In this document: one piece after another, positions 8,948-17,877 of the stretch
How positions within the stretch are numbered: position 1 is the stretch's first letter
How the letters are laid out: every line of letters starts with the position of its first letter
Assembly: GCA_045541735.1 (NCBI GenBank)
Contig: JAZQJQ010000138.1
Coordinates: 12,010-76,009, forward strand
Reading direction: 5' to 3'
Source of the DNA: RUG12395 sp045541735
Lineage (GTDB): Bacteria; Bacillota; Clostridia; Oscillospirales; CAG-272
Length of the DNA stretch: 64,000 bases
Translations under genes and position numbers: made by a program
Notes under the pieces: generated by a model
Database searches by the model: none
What the model was told of the DNA's origin: nothing
Seen by the model: only the letters and a program-made list of their open reading frames with translations

Positions 8948-11900
8948 TTAATTCTGTTCTGCGCCGTAGGCGATAGCGGCATCGCCGTACTTCATCATTG
9001 CCTTTACAAGATCGCCGATGACGTCATCGTTCTGCTTTTTATACGCATAGCTTTCAACGCTGTAGGTAAGGACCTTACTTACGGCATTGCCGTCGGCATC
9101 ACGTACCGTTGCCTTGATGATCTCGGACATATGGGTTGCGGAGAACTTATCGAATTCCACTACGTACCAGCCGTAAGTCTCGTCATAGCCGAACTCGTCT
9201 ATTCTGTACGTGTGTCCGTACATCTCGACCTCTACGTAAAGTCCGGTAATATCCGCAGCTTCAAACTTCATCTCAACAGTGATGTTTTCTCTCAGTTTAA
9301 GCGCGGCGGACTTCCACTTTGCCGTTTCAACTGCGGGAGCATCAACTCTGTCGGTTACGTTTTTGAACTCTCTGGTGTCCTGAGTACCCCAAGCCTTCTG
9401 CGCATCGGTAAGATCCGCATTTGCAAGGGCATCGGTTCTGTAACCGGTGTACTCCTGAGTTGCGGAACCGTAGTTGAGAAGATCAACGCATACCGTTGCA
9501 AGTGCGGTCTTTTCGGTGCACTTCTTGAGCTGATTGTAGCAGTATTTTGCTACGCTGTAGCTTACGCTGTTGCTTGCGTGATCCTCGCCGTTAAACGCAG
9601 CGTGGAGAGTTGCGGTTATCGTATCGTTCATCCTATCGGGTGTAAGATTCTTGAACGCGAATACGTATACCTCGGTCTCAACTCCGCTTACCATCATCGT
9701 TTCTACTGTGTAATCGCGTACGGTGTAGGTGTTGCCGTTAAATTCGAACACCGCGTAAGCATCTGTAAATCCTGCCGCGTCCATTACTTCCTTATTTGCC
9801 TTGAAGTTTACTGCAATGTCGTTATAAAGAGAGAGTGATGCGGAAAGGAATTTGATACCGGGTAAGGTTATTGTGCTGAAGCTGTGTCCATTTTCGTTTG
9901 CATAGCTTTCTGCGGTAGAATCTGCAACACCCTGAATCGTGAGATCAGCAGATGCTTTGTAGAATACATCTAAGTCAAAAGCAGCATCCTTATTGTAAAC
10001 AGTAACCGTATTCAAGCCCGTACAGTACCTGAAAGCATAGTAACCGATATATTCTACACTGTTCGGCAAAGTAACGCTTGTGAGAGCCGTGCAATATTCA
10101 AAAGCATAGTCACCTATCATAGTTACACCGCTGGGTACTGCGTAACTTGTTTCGGTCTTTCCTGCAGGATAAGAAACAAGAGTGTTCATATCCTTGGTAA
10201 ACAAAACTCCGTTTACGTCCACATAAGCGGTGTTACCGTCCGTAGCGTAAATATTGGAAAGGTTGGTGCTATCTGCAAATACACCAATACCAAGCGTAGC
10301 AACATTTACCGGTAATTCTATCATTGTAAGTGCCGAGCATTTAGAGAATGCACTGTTTCCGATAGATGTTAAGCTTGTGGGAAGCTCTATATTTGCAAGC
10401 GAAGAGCAGTACATAAACACATTGTTACCGATTCGGGTTATTCCCTCGGGTATCTCTATATCGGTAAGTGCGGTGCAATAATAGAATGCTCTGTTACCGA
10501 TGCCGGTCACGCCGCTTTCGATAACAACGGATCTGATCTCAGCCTTATATGCAAGCCAAGCGGTAGATGCGTTTGCAAAATTCTGCATATCGCCGGTGCC
10601 GGAGATCACAAGGCGACCGGTAGCGGAATCAAGCTCCCATACAAGACCGTCGAGCAGACCGCAATAACCGCCGATAGCAACGTCTGTTTTTGTTTCAAAG
10701 CAGCCTGTGCAGGTATATTCTTTGGTGTTTTCACCAACCACAACGCCGTCATCCCACTCGTGATCGGGAAGCTTATCAAGCGTTTCGGTGCGGGTTTCGC
10801 CGCAAGCGCAGGTAAAGAGCTTTTCGCCCAACGAAGTGTGGGTAGGCTCTGTTGTAACGGTGCCTTCGTCCCATTCGTGGCCTGCAAGCTTCTCTACAGC
10901 TTCCGTACGTGTATCACCGCAGATGCAAGTGTAGGTCTTTACACCCTCGGCCGTATGAGTAGGTTCGGTCGTAACAACACCGTCATCCCATTCGTGGTCC
11001 GCAAGCTTTGCAACGGCCTCTGTCTTTGTATCTCCGCACGAGCAGGTAAAGGTCTTAACGCCCTCTGCTGTGTGAGTGGGCTCGGTAGTAACAACACCGT
11101 CATCCCATTCATGGTCTGTAAGCTTTGCAACGGCTTCAGTCTTTATTTCGCCGCAGATACAGTTAAAGGTCTTAACACCCTCCGAGGTATGGGTGGGTTC
11201 AGTTGTAATAACACCGTCATCCCAAATGTGTGTTGTAAGCTTTGCAACAGGCTCGGTTTTGAACTCACCGCATACACAGTTGAAAGTCCTTTCACCCTCT
11301 GTGGTATGAGTAGGTCTTACGGTGATCAATCCGTCGTCCCATTCGTGCTCAGCAAGCTTATCCGCGGGTCCGGTGCTTGTTGCGCCGCAGGAGCAGGTAT
11401 AGGTTTTAACTCCCTCGGTCATATGAGTAGGCGCGGTGGTAATTACGCCTTCATCCCAATCGTGAGGAATAACGGGTTTAACTTCTGCATCGCAGCCGGA
11501 ACAAATTACAGGCTGTGTGCAGGTAGCATCTATTTCATCGGTGGGGATCAGCTGAACTGTGTCAATAATACCCAGAGCCTCTGTAAGGATCTTGAAATAT
11601 GCCTCGTCTTGTCCGCTTGCACCGCTACCATCCTTTTTATATTGGATTGTAATTATATCACCGGCAGACACGCTGATAGATCTGCTTGTTTCCGTAGTAT
11701 TACCGGATATGGTATCTACAGATACACCGTTTTTGCATATTATCAATTTATCCCAACCCGATTCGCTTGAGACGTAATATGCAATTTCGATCTCGCAATT
11801 GTGCTCGACGTTGATAGTGAACGTTGAGGTTGTGCTATGCGCCTTGTTTGTGGACGTGTACAGTCCGCTTGAAAGCCTAAACGGATATGCCTTGTCGTTT

Positions 11901-14900
11901 TCAATTGTGTAAAGAGTAGCCTCTACGCGCGAGCCAAACTGAACGTAATGATGGCCAATCGGCTCAACAGGCTCTTCCTTTGTTGCGCCGCAAGCACAGG
12001 TAAAGGTCTTTACGCCCTCTGTAAAGCACGTCGGCTCTGTGGTTATAACACCGTCATCCCAAGTATGAGGTATGACAGCGACCGGCTCGGTATACGTTTC
12101 GCCGCAAGCGCAGGTAAAGGTTTTTACTCCCTCGGTGCTATGTGTAGGCTGAGTAGTAACACTTCCTTTCCAGGAGTGGGGTGCTGATTCTACGTAATCG
12201 CCGCAAACAAGGCAGCTACCCGTGTGGTTAGCTTCACCAAGGCTTGTAAATTGATAATTATGATAACTTACAGATGCACTATTGCAGCTATACTTCCAAG
12301 ATGAACCCTTACTTACGCTGCCCCACTCGTCAGCCGTTCCGCAGTACACAATCTTGGAAAGCGCAGAACAGCTGTATATTGCATAAGTAGCAATGCTCGA
12401 TAAGCTGTTAGGCAAAACGACTTCTTTCAATTTACTGCAATAATAGAATGCATACTGTCCGATATCGGTCACACCTTCGGCGAGGGTGACGTTTACAAGA
12501 TTATTGCAATTGTAGAATGCACCGTACAATAATTTACCGCCGGTTACGGTTACGGACGTGAGTGACGAAGGTATGTAATACGTCGTTGAGGATGAACTGT
12601 AACTCTGTTTTGTAGAAACACCGCCCGTGTAGCTCTTGGTTCCGAAGATATAACCGAACAAAGTAGAGGCACTCGCAGAGGTTGCGGTTCCCGAAGTTCC
12701 GACAAACGGTACGGTCAAGCTTTGGAGAGAGCTGCATCCGCTGAAGGCATGAGAACCTACGGAAGTGACGTCTTTTCCAAGAATAACGCTTGTAAGATTG
12801 CTGCAACCGTAAAATGCTCCGTACAGTATTTCACCGCCCGTTACCGTAACAGAGGTAAGTGATTCGGGGATATAATACGTCCTTGCAGATGATGAGGAAT
12901 AATACTGAGTTGTGGCAACTCCGCCGGTATAAGACGTAGTGCCAAAGATATAACCGAACAACGTATCGTAGCTTGAATACGATCTAAAAGCAAAAGTGCC
13001 AACGAAAGGCAAAGTGATACTTGTAAGTCCGCTGCATCCCGCAAACGCACCGCTGCCTATGCTTGTTACGGTATCAGGTACAGTAACGGAAGTAAGTGCA
13101 CTGCATCCGGAAAAAGCACTGCTGCCTATGCTTGTTACGGTATTGGGTATTTCAATCTCCGTCAAGGACTTGCAGTTTGTGAACGTTCCGGAGGCGATGC
13201 TTGTTATTCCGCTCGGTATATTTATATGCGACAAAGCACTGCACCCGTAAAATGCATTGGATCCTATACTTGTTACACTATCAGCCATAGTGATAGCTGT
13301 AAGTGCAGTGCATCCGGAGAATGCACTTGCTCCGATACTTGTAACACCGCCGGGTATAACAATACTTAGAAGTGCACTACATCCCAAAAATGCCTTGTCG
13401 TAAATAAATCTCGTGTTTTCCGATATTACGAATTCTTCTGCGCCGGTATTTAGAACACCGATAAGCACAAGATAGGGATTGGTCGCATCGCCCAAATACC
13501 TGCCGTTGTTATATACGTTGTAATTAAGGCTTGCGCAGCCGTTAAAAGCGTCAGCACCAAGAACGGTCAGACCGCTCGGGATCGATATACTTGTAAGTGC
13601 GCTGCATCCAGAGAATGCAATGCTACCAATGCTTGTTACGCCCTCAGGTATAGAAATGCGCACCAAGCTGCTGCAACCGCGAAACGCATAATCACCGATG
13701 CTTGTTACGTTTTCGGGAATGCTTATAACAGTCAAGCTGCTGCAACCGTCAAACGCACCAGCGCCGATGCTTGTAACGCTATCGGGAATGCTTATACTTG
13801 TTAAATTGCTGCAACCGTCAAACGCTCTATAACCGATACTCGTGACTCCGCTTTCAATTTTTACAGCCTTGATATACGATTCATATTCAAGCCAACCCGA
13901 AGATGAAGACAAGCTGTTCATTTCGCCGCTGCCGGAAATGACAAGAAGTCCGCTTTCGGGATCAAGCTCCCATATTAGATCACCCAATACTCCGCAATAA
14001 ACGTTGCTTACAGACTGCGTTTCAACAGTTCCGCAATGCACGCAGGTAAAGGTCTTTTTGTTAGTATCAGCTATTACTCCTTCGTCCCATACGTGTATCG
14101 GCTCGGTTTCGGTGTAGCTGCATAACGTACATTTGTAGTACTTGGTGCCGTCTGCCGTCTGAGTAGGTTCTGTCTGTCCGTTTTCAACTATATTGTGGAA
14201 TTGATTGCGGTAATCGTCATACCAGTCTGTTGTATTAAAAGAGATACCGCAGGAGCATGTACACACCGCGTATCGAAGATCGCCGCAAATGGGGGGAGCT
14301 ATTTCACAAGAAAAATCGTGTGTATGTGCAACAGGGATGGGATTTCCGGTAGTTTCTCCAACGTACCTGTTAGTCGTATTGGTTCCCCACTCCGTATAGG
14401 AATAAGTGTAAGATACAGATCCTACGTCAGCCGTACAATCATAGATACCGGTAGGAGGAGTATTAATGTAATTACCCACGAAAGCACCAACGGAAACTCC
14501 GCAGTAGTTTTTCGAGGAGCTGTGAACGCTCGTTGCCGTTACGTTCGAGTAATATATAGTTCCGGTATTCTTACCTACAAATCCCGCAACGTATCCCTGA
14601 TAACCGTTCGTATCGGAAGAAGACATATAAGCGGCAAAGACTTCTACGTATCCATTAAAATCGCAATACTTTACGGTTCCCCTGTTGTCACCGATCACAC
14701 CGCCCGCTCTTGCCGCAGTATCTGCCCGTAAATATCCGTCTGCAGAACACTTTTCCACGCGGCCGTGATTTGTTCCGGCAATAACACCGATGCTGTCGTA
14801 AGACGATCTGCTGTTCACTCCGCCTTCAAAAGTACAGTTATAGATAACTCCGTGATTTATGCGGGCAATGCCTGCTTCAGCAACAAGCTCAGCGCCTTCC

Positions 14901-16294
14901 TTGGTTATTACGGAAAGATTCTCCACAATGCCGTAATTTTCCGCAAAAATACCGTTTATTATAGCGGAGGTATATACGTCCTTAAGAGCATACCCGCAAC
15001 CGTCAAAATGCCCGTAAAATTTACCCAGAGATATTATCTCATCCGTAAATATAATATCCTTAGTAAGACGATAGTATGCGCTGTTTCCAAGCTCCGGTAT
15101 TGCTCTGAATGCAGCTTCGCTGTCTATCAGGTATGGATTCTCCTTGGTTCCGGCACCCATTGGCCTTGCATAATGGAAGGTGAATACGTTACTGTACATT
15201 CCGTCCTTATATGCAACCGCCTTTACAGTGGTCGTGCTGCTTATAGTAAAGGGCGATACGTAACACTTGTCGTATATCGTAGGTGTTAAACCGTTAAGGG
15301 TATAATAAATGCTGACATTCGATACGTCGGAGGAAAGCGATATTGACGTAGTTCCGGTTAACAAAACGTCGGTTTTGGAAGAGGAGACCGTAGCATTCAA
15401 TGCGCGCCTTAAAACCGGATATCCGTTATTAACAGCAGAATTTGTATGTGCGACCCACTCGCTGTCGGTGTTGGAATTTTCGCCGTTTAAAAGAATGACA
15501 AAATCAAGGCTCTTCATATACTCGGTCGTTTGGCCGCCAGCGGCGCTGCTTGACTCAACTTCGCTGTTGTAATAAGAGTTCTTGACCGTTCCGAGAGTAA
15601 TAGGGTGTTCTTTGCTGGAACCGTACCTGCTGCCGCCGGAAGCAGACACGGAAACAACAGCATAGGAATTCGTAACAGTACCGGAACCGGCAATTCCTCC
15701 CGCCAGATATCCGTCGGGGCAGGAACCGGTCACAGAACCGAAAGCTGCGCAGTTAACGATCGTTCCGGAGTTATATCCCGCAACGATACCCGTACCTCCG
15801 CAGCCGTATGACGAGTCTTTACCGCAGGAATTGTTTATCGTGCCGGTTACTATGACACCGCTTATGGTTCCATAATTAGAACACGCCAAAACACCGGTAC
15901 CTTGATATGATGAAACCGCATTCTCCATCGCTACCGTGTTTGTATAGTAAAAATTCTTCAACACGCCCTTGTTTGATGAGCAGAAATACGTTTGAGCTGT
16001 GATCTTATGAAAATCACCGTCGAGGGTAACGTTCAAGGTTCCGGGAACGTATGAAGAGCCAAGGGTGATATCCTTATCCAGCTTTATGTAAGTTCCCTCC
16101 GTGTTATACGAGCTTAATACGGAAATGAGCTCCGCACCCGTAGAAACTACGTACGGGTCTGACTCCGTACCCGTTCCCTCATAAGTTGCAGCATACGCAA
16201 CCACGGTGAAAAACGGAAACATAGTAATTACCATAACGTAAGACAGAACTACGGAAATTACCCTTTTAAATAATTCCTTAAACAATGTTTTCAT
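8948..16294 (-). CDS. Giant secreted surface protein: GLUG-like, BspA leucine-rich and HxWDDG/CxCG tandem repeats
   Basis: 2448 residues. Signal peptide at 1-36 (basic start, hydrophobic core, AYA-A). Then: beta-helix/GLUG-like repeats (about 39-290); a chitobiase C-terminal/FN3-like segment with IYYTLNGLTP (308-371); more GLUG-like repeats (376-650); a first BspA-type leucine-rich block of about 23-residue units such as VTSIGSSAFSGCSALTSV (763-1320); CxCG units; a CUB-like beta-sandwich (about 1452-1582); a regular 39-residue tandem array HEWDDG..TTEPTHT.EGVKTFTC.CG (1611-1880); a second leucine-rich block (1880-2142); and two related C-terminal domains of about 150 residues. No LPXTG or membrane anchor is visible. 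BspA-like repeats act in adhesion in other bacteria. Start overlaps the cotH-like stop (ATGA). Host or matrix adhesion is inference. Confidence 0.85.
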   Translation of the reverse strand: MKTLFKELFKRVISVVLSYVMVITMFPFFTVVAYAATYEGTGTESDPYVVSTGAELISVLSSYNTEGTYIKLDKDITLGSSYVPGTLNVTLDGDFHKITAQTYFCSSNKGVLKNFYYTNTVAMENAVSSYQGTGVLACSNYGTISGVIVTGTINNSCGKDSSYGCGGTGIVAGYNSGTIVNCAAFGSVTGSCPDGYLAGGIAGSGTVTNSYAVVSVSASGGSRYGSSKEHPITLGTVKNSYYNSEVESSSAAGGQTTEYMKSLDFVILLNGENSNTDSEWVAHTNSAVNNGYPVLRRALNATVSSSKTDVLLTGTTSISLSSDVSNVSIYYTLNGLTPTIYDKCYVSPFTISSTTTVKAVAYKDGMYSNVFTFHYARPMGAGTKENPYLIDSEAAFRAIPELGNSAYYRLTKDIIFTDEIISLGKFYGHFDGCGYALKDVYTSAIINGIFAENYGIVENLSVITKEGAELVAEAGIARINHGVIYNCTFEGGVNSRSSYDSIGVIAGTNHGRVEKCSADGYLRADTAARAGGVIGDNRGTVKYCDFNGYVEVFAAYMSSSDTNGYQGYVAGFVGKNTGTIYYSNVTATSVHSSSKNYCGVSVGAFVGNYINTPPTGIYDCTADVGSVSYTYSYTEWGTNTTNRYVGETTGNPIPVAHTHDFSCEIAPPICGDLRYAVCTCSCGISFNTTDWYDDYRNQFHNIVENGQTEPTQTADGTKYYKCTLCSYTETEPIHVWDEGVIADTNKKTFTCVHCGTVETQSVSNVYCGVLGDLIWELDPESGLLVISGSGEMNSLSSSSGWLEYESYIKAVKIESGVTSIGYRAFDGCSNLTSISIPDSVTSIGAGAFDGCSSLTVISIPENVTSIGDYAFRGCSSLVRISIPEGVTSIGSIAFSGCSALTSISIPSGLTVLGADAFNGCASLNYNVYNNGRYLGDATNPYLVLIGVLNTGAEEFVISENTRFIYDKAFLGCSALLSIVIPGGVTSIGASAFSGCTALTAITMADSVTSIGSNAFYGCSALSHINIPSGITSIASGTFTNCKSLTEIEIPNTVTSIGSSAFSGCSALTSVTVPDTVTSIGSGAFAGCSGLTSITLPFVGTFAFRSYSSYDTLFGYIFGTTSYTGGVATTQYYSSSSARTYYIPESLTSVTVTGGEILYGAFYGCSNLTSVILGKDVTSVGSHAFSGCSSLQSLTVPFVGTSGTATSASASTLFGYIFGTKSYTGGVSTKQSYSSSSTTYYIPSSLTSVTVTGGKLLYGAFYNCNNLVNVTLAEGVTDIGQYAFYYCSKLKEVVLPNSLSSIATYAIYSCSALSKIVYCGTADEWGSVSKGSSWKYSCNSASVSYHNYQFTSLGEANHTGSCLVCGDYVESAPHSWKGSVTTQPTHSTEGVKTFTCACGETYTEPVAVIPHTWDDGVITTEPTCFTEGVKTFTCACGATKEEPVEPIGHHYVQFGSRVEATLYTIENDKAYPFRLSSGLYTSTNKAHSTTSTFTINVEHNCEIEIAYYVSSESGWDKLIICKNGVSVDTISGNTTETSRSISVSAGDIITIQYKKDGSGASGQDEAYFKILTEALGIIDTVQLIPTDEIDATCTQPVICSGCDAEVKPVIPHDWDEGVITTAPTHMTEGVKTYTCSCGATSTGPADKLAEHEWDDGLITVRPTHTTEGERTFNCVCGEFKTEPVAKLTTHIWDDGVITTEPTHTSEGVKTFNCICGEIKTEAVAKLTDHEWDDGVVTTEPTHTAEGVKTFTCSCGDTKTEAVAKLADHEWDDGVVTTEPTHTAEGVKTYTCICGDTRTEAVEKLAGHEWDEGTVTTEPTHTSLGEKLFTCACGETRTETLDKLPDHEWDDGVVVGENTKEYTCTGCFETKTDVAIGGYCGLLDGLVWELDSATGRLVISGTGDMQNFANASTAWLAYKAEIRSVVIESGVTGIGNRAFYYCTALTDIEIPEGITRIGNNVFMYCSSLANIELPTSLTSIGNSAFSKCSALTMIELPVNVATLGIGVFADSTNLSNIYATDGNTAYVDVNGVLFTKDMNTLVSYPAGKTETSYAVPSGVTMIGDYAFEYCTALTSVTLPNSVEYIGYYAFRYCTGLNTVTVYNKDAAFDLDVFYKASADLTIQGVADSTAESYANENGHSFSTITLPGIKFLSASLSLYNDIAVNFKANKEVMDAAGFTDAYAVFEFNGNTYTVRDYTVETMMVSGVETEVYVFAFKNLTPDRMNDTITATLHAAFNGEDHASNSVSYSVAKYCYNQLKKCTEKTALATVCVDLLNYGSATQEYTGYRTDALANADLTDAQKAWGTQDTREFKNVTDRVDAPAVETAKWKSAALKLRENITVEMKFEAADITGLYVEVEMYGHTYRIDEFGYDETYGWYVVEFDKFSATHMSEIIKATVRDADGNAVSKVLTYSVESYAYKKQNDDVIGDLVKAMMKYGDAAIAYGAEQN
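10763..11464 (-). repeat. Tandem 117-bp coding repeat, six units
   Basis: The codon for the first His of each HxWDDG unit recurs at exact 117-bp steps (ends at 11464, 11347, 11230, 11113, 10996, 10879), followed by a degenerate seventh unit starting at 10762. Each 39-residue unit carries H-x-W-D-D/E-G, T-x-P-T-H and C-x-C-G. Related single units lie at about 12060-12180, 11940-12050 and 14020-14170. Confidence 0.9.
12412..13015 (-). repeat. Internal duplication of an atypical leucine-rich unit (two copies of about 300 bp)
   Basis: Two consecutive segments, about residues 1095-1195 and 1195-1295, share LFGYIFGT.SYTGGV, a Ser/Tyr-rich stretch, YYIP.SLTSVTVTGG and LLYGAFY.C.NL. This departs from the 23-residue BspA period and inserts a variable Ser-rich loop. 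Confidence 0.75.
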
Positions 16295-17724
16295 TTTACT
16301 GCATCTCCACTGTTAAAATTATATATTAACGAGTCTAAAAGCTCGCATCTGGCTGTTAAAAAGTCCGTTATCTGCTTTATTTGATCTACGCTTGCATTCG
16401 GCGCATCCGGGTAAAGCGTTGTTTCGTATTCATAGCATTCAAACGGAATGGACGAAATAAACTCACTGTACCGCGCAATAAGCTTTTCGGTAGCTAAGAT
16501 ATCCGACCTAAGCTCAGTATATCTTAGTTTAAAGCGCTCCGTATAGTTATTAAGTATTCTGTCCCACAGTAGGTTGTCCGTTCCCGAGGAGATCCTTCCC
16601 TCCTCCGTAACCGAAGGTAACGAGAAGTCGAACGGTAGATACCCGCTTCCGTCGAACACCAGTCCGCAGGCAGTGTCAAGATCATACAAATTCGGGATCC
16701 AGCGCTCGCCGTCGTAGGTAAGCAGGATCATATTTTTTGAAAAATTATCCGTTAGACCCAAAACGTAAGCTGTGATCAAATAGTCAATTGCCGCATCAAC
16801 GTCAAGATGCTTTTCTATGCCCTCGGTAAAACTATCTCCGTCGTTTTCCATTACAAAACCGATAAGCCTATCCAAGCTGATATAAGGAGCTTCGGAGCTT
16901 TCATCGTAAGCATATTCAAGATCAAAAACTGCGGCTTTATCCTCTTCTGTCATCAACGACCTGAAGTTTGCGGCATCGGATCCGATGCTGTTTATTACGA
17001 ACATCGCTTCGTTTTTATCATCAGCAATATCATAAGTAGAGTTATCCTTGGGAATATTGAAGGTGTACAGTCCCTGATATCTTCCGTTGATGAACAAGGC
17101 AACGGGAAATCCGTCAAGCCCGCCGGCAAATTCCAATCGCGCAATGTTATTATCAAGTTTTTTTCTGCTTAAAACCACGTCGCTCCAGATATTAGAAGAA
17201 ACGATGTTTCTTGCACTGCTAAAGTCTATGTAATTCGCTTTTAAGTAATATTTATGGGTTGCATCCCATCCGTTTATGGAAACGTCGTTTTTTTCGTGCT
17301 TCTGATCGCTTTTATAAAACTGAAGCGTGTAATTTTTCTTATCAAAGAGTATCGAGGTATGTCCCTGATACCTAACGTTAACGTGAGACTCAAATACGGT
17401 ATCGCTATCGTAATACTTAGCATACAGCATAACCGCGGAGTCTTTGGCTATTCCGTCGATATTGCCGTCCAAATAAAGCTGCGGCAGTTTGACCGTTGCG
17501 TTGACCGTTTCGGTTATTTCAAAATGGCATTTTACGCAATGCTTCACCTTTTCTCCGGGTCTGAAATCAGAGGGAGCAACCGTTTCCTTGAACTCCGAAA
17601 ATGAGTGCTCGCATTCGGCATCCTTATGATCCGACAAAACGGGGGCGAGCAAAACAGTACCCGATATCAATAACAGCAACGTTACAAAAGAAACGACGTT
17701 ACCGAGTTTATCGTGCTTTTTCAT
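16291..17724 (-). CDS. CotH-family protein kinase-like secreted/membrane protein
   Basis: 477 residues. N-terminal hydrophobic segment (residues about 11-30) acts as signal or anchor. Residues about 40-75 carry H-S-F and a CVKCHFEIT motif that resembles the CxC units of the adjacent giant protein. The rest matches CotH kinases: VRYQGHTSILFDKKNYTLQF, a GLYTFNIPKD strand, TDNFSKNMIL (catalytic Asp/Asn region) and NLYDLDTACG (metal-binding DLD). CotH kinases in spore formers phosphorylate coat proteins on Ser; secreted homologues are widespread. Start at 17724 has GGGAGG 6 nt upstream; an upstream ATG at 17775 lacks a site. The stop overlaps the start of the giant gene, so the pair is made together. 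That the giant protein is the kinase substrate is inference. Confidence 0.84.
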   Translation of the reverse strand: MKKHDKLGNVVSFVTLLLLISGTVLLAPVLSDHKDAECEHSFSEFKETVAPSDFRPGEKVKHCVKCHFEITETVNATVKLPQLYLDGNIDGIAKDSAVMLYAKYYDSDTVFESHVNVRYQGHTSILFDKKNYTLQFYKSDQKHEKNDVSINGWDATHKYYLKANYIDFSSARNIVSSNIWSDVVLSRKKLDNNIARLEFAGGLDGFPVALFINGRYQGLYTFNIPKDNSTYDIADDKNEAMFVINSIGSDAANFRSLMTEEDKAAVFDLEYAYDESSEAPYISLDRLIGFVMENDGDSFTEGIEKHLDVDAAIDYLITAYVLGLTDNFSKNMILLTYDGERWIPNLYDLDTACGLVFDGSGYLPFDFSLPSVTEEGRISSGTDNLLWDRILNNYTERFKLRYTELRSDILATEKLIARYSEFISSIPFECYEYETTLYPDAPNASVDQIKQITDFLTARCELLDSLIYNFNSGDAVK

Positions 17725-17765
17725 ATTACCCTCCCATCTTAATCGTATAATACTCCATATTATAT

Positions 17766-17794
17766 ATAATATCAACCTAAATTTATTTAGTCAA
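17766..17794 (-). promoter_or_regulatory. Promoter of the cotH-like/giant surface protein operon
   Basis: Minus strand TTGACT (17789-17794), 17 bp spacer, TATTAT (17766-17771), about 40 nt before the cotH-like start. The sequence is very AT-rich. Confidence 0.6.
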
Positions 17795-17838
17795 GCGATT
17801 AAAAAAAAATATACAGTTGAACAAGCTAAAAACATGAA

Positions 17839-17874
17839 AAAAGGCTCTGTTTCCAACACGGCACAGAGCCTTTT
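17839..17874 (-). terminator. Terminator of the T-box operon
   Basis: 11-bp stem (17839-17849 with 17864-17874), GC-rich core GGCTCTG, followed on the minus strand by TTTTTTC. Lies just after the stop of the acyl-CoA synthetase fusion. Confidence 0.85.
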
Positions 17875-17877
17875 AAC

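Noticed and set aside
10763..11464. Regular repeats that could suggest a CRISPR array
   Set aside because: Period is 117 bp, all repeat and no unique spacers, and the array is in frame in a coding sequence.
10760..11770. 336-codon plus-strand frame opposite the giant surface gene
   Set aside because: Its apparent repeats are simply the complement of the 117-bp coding array.
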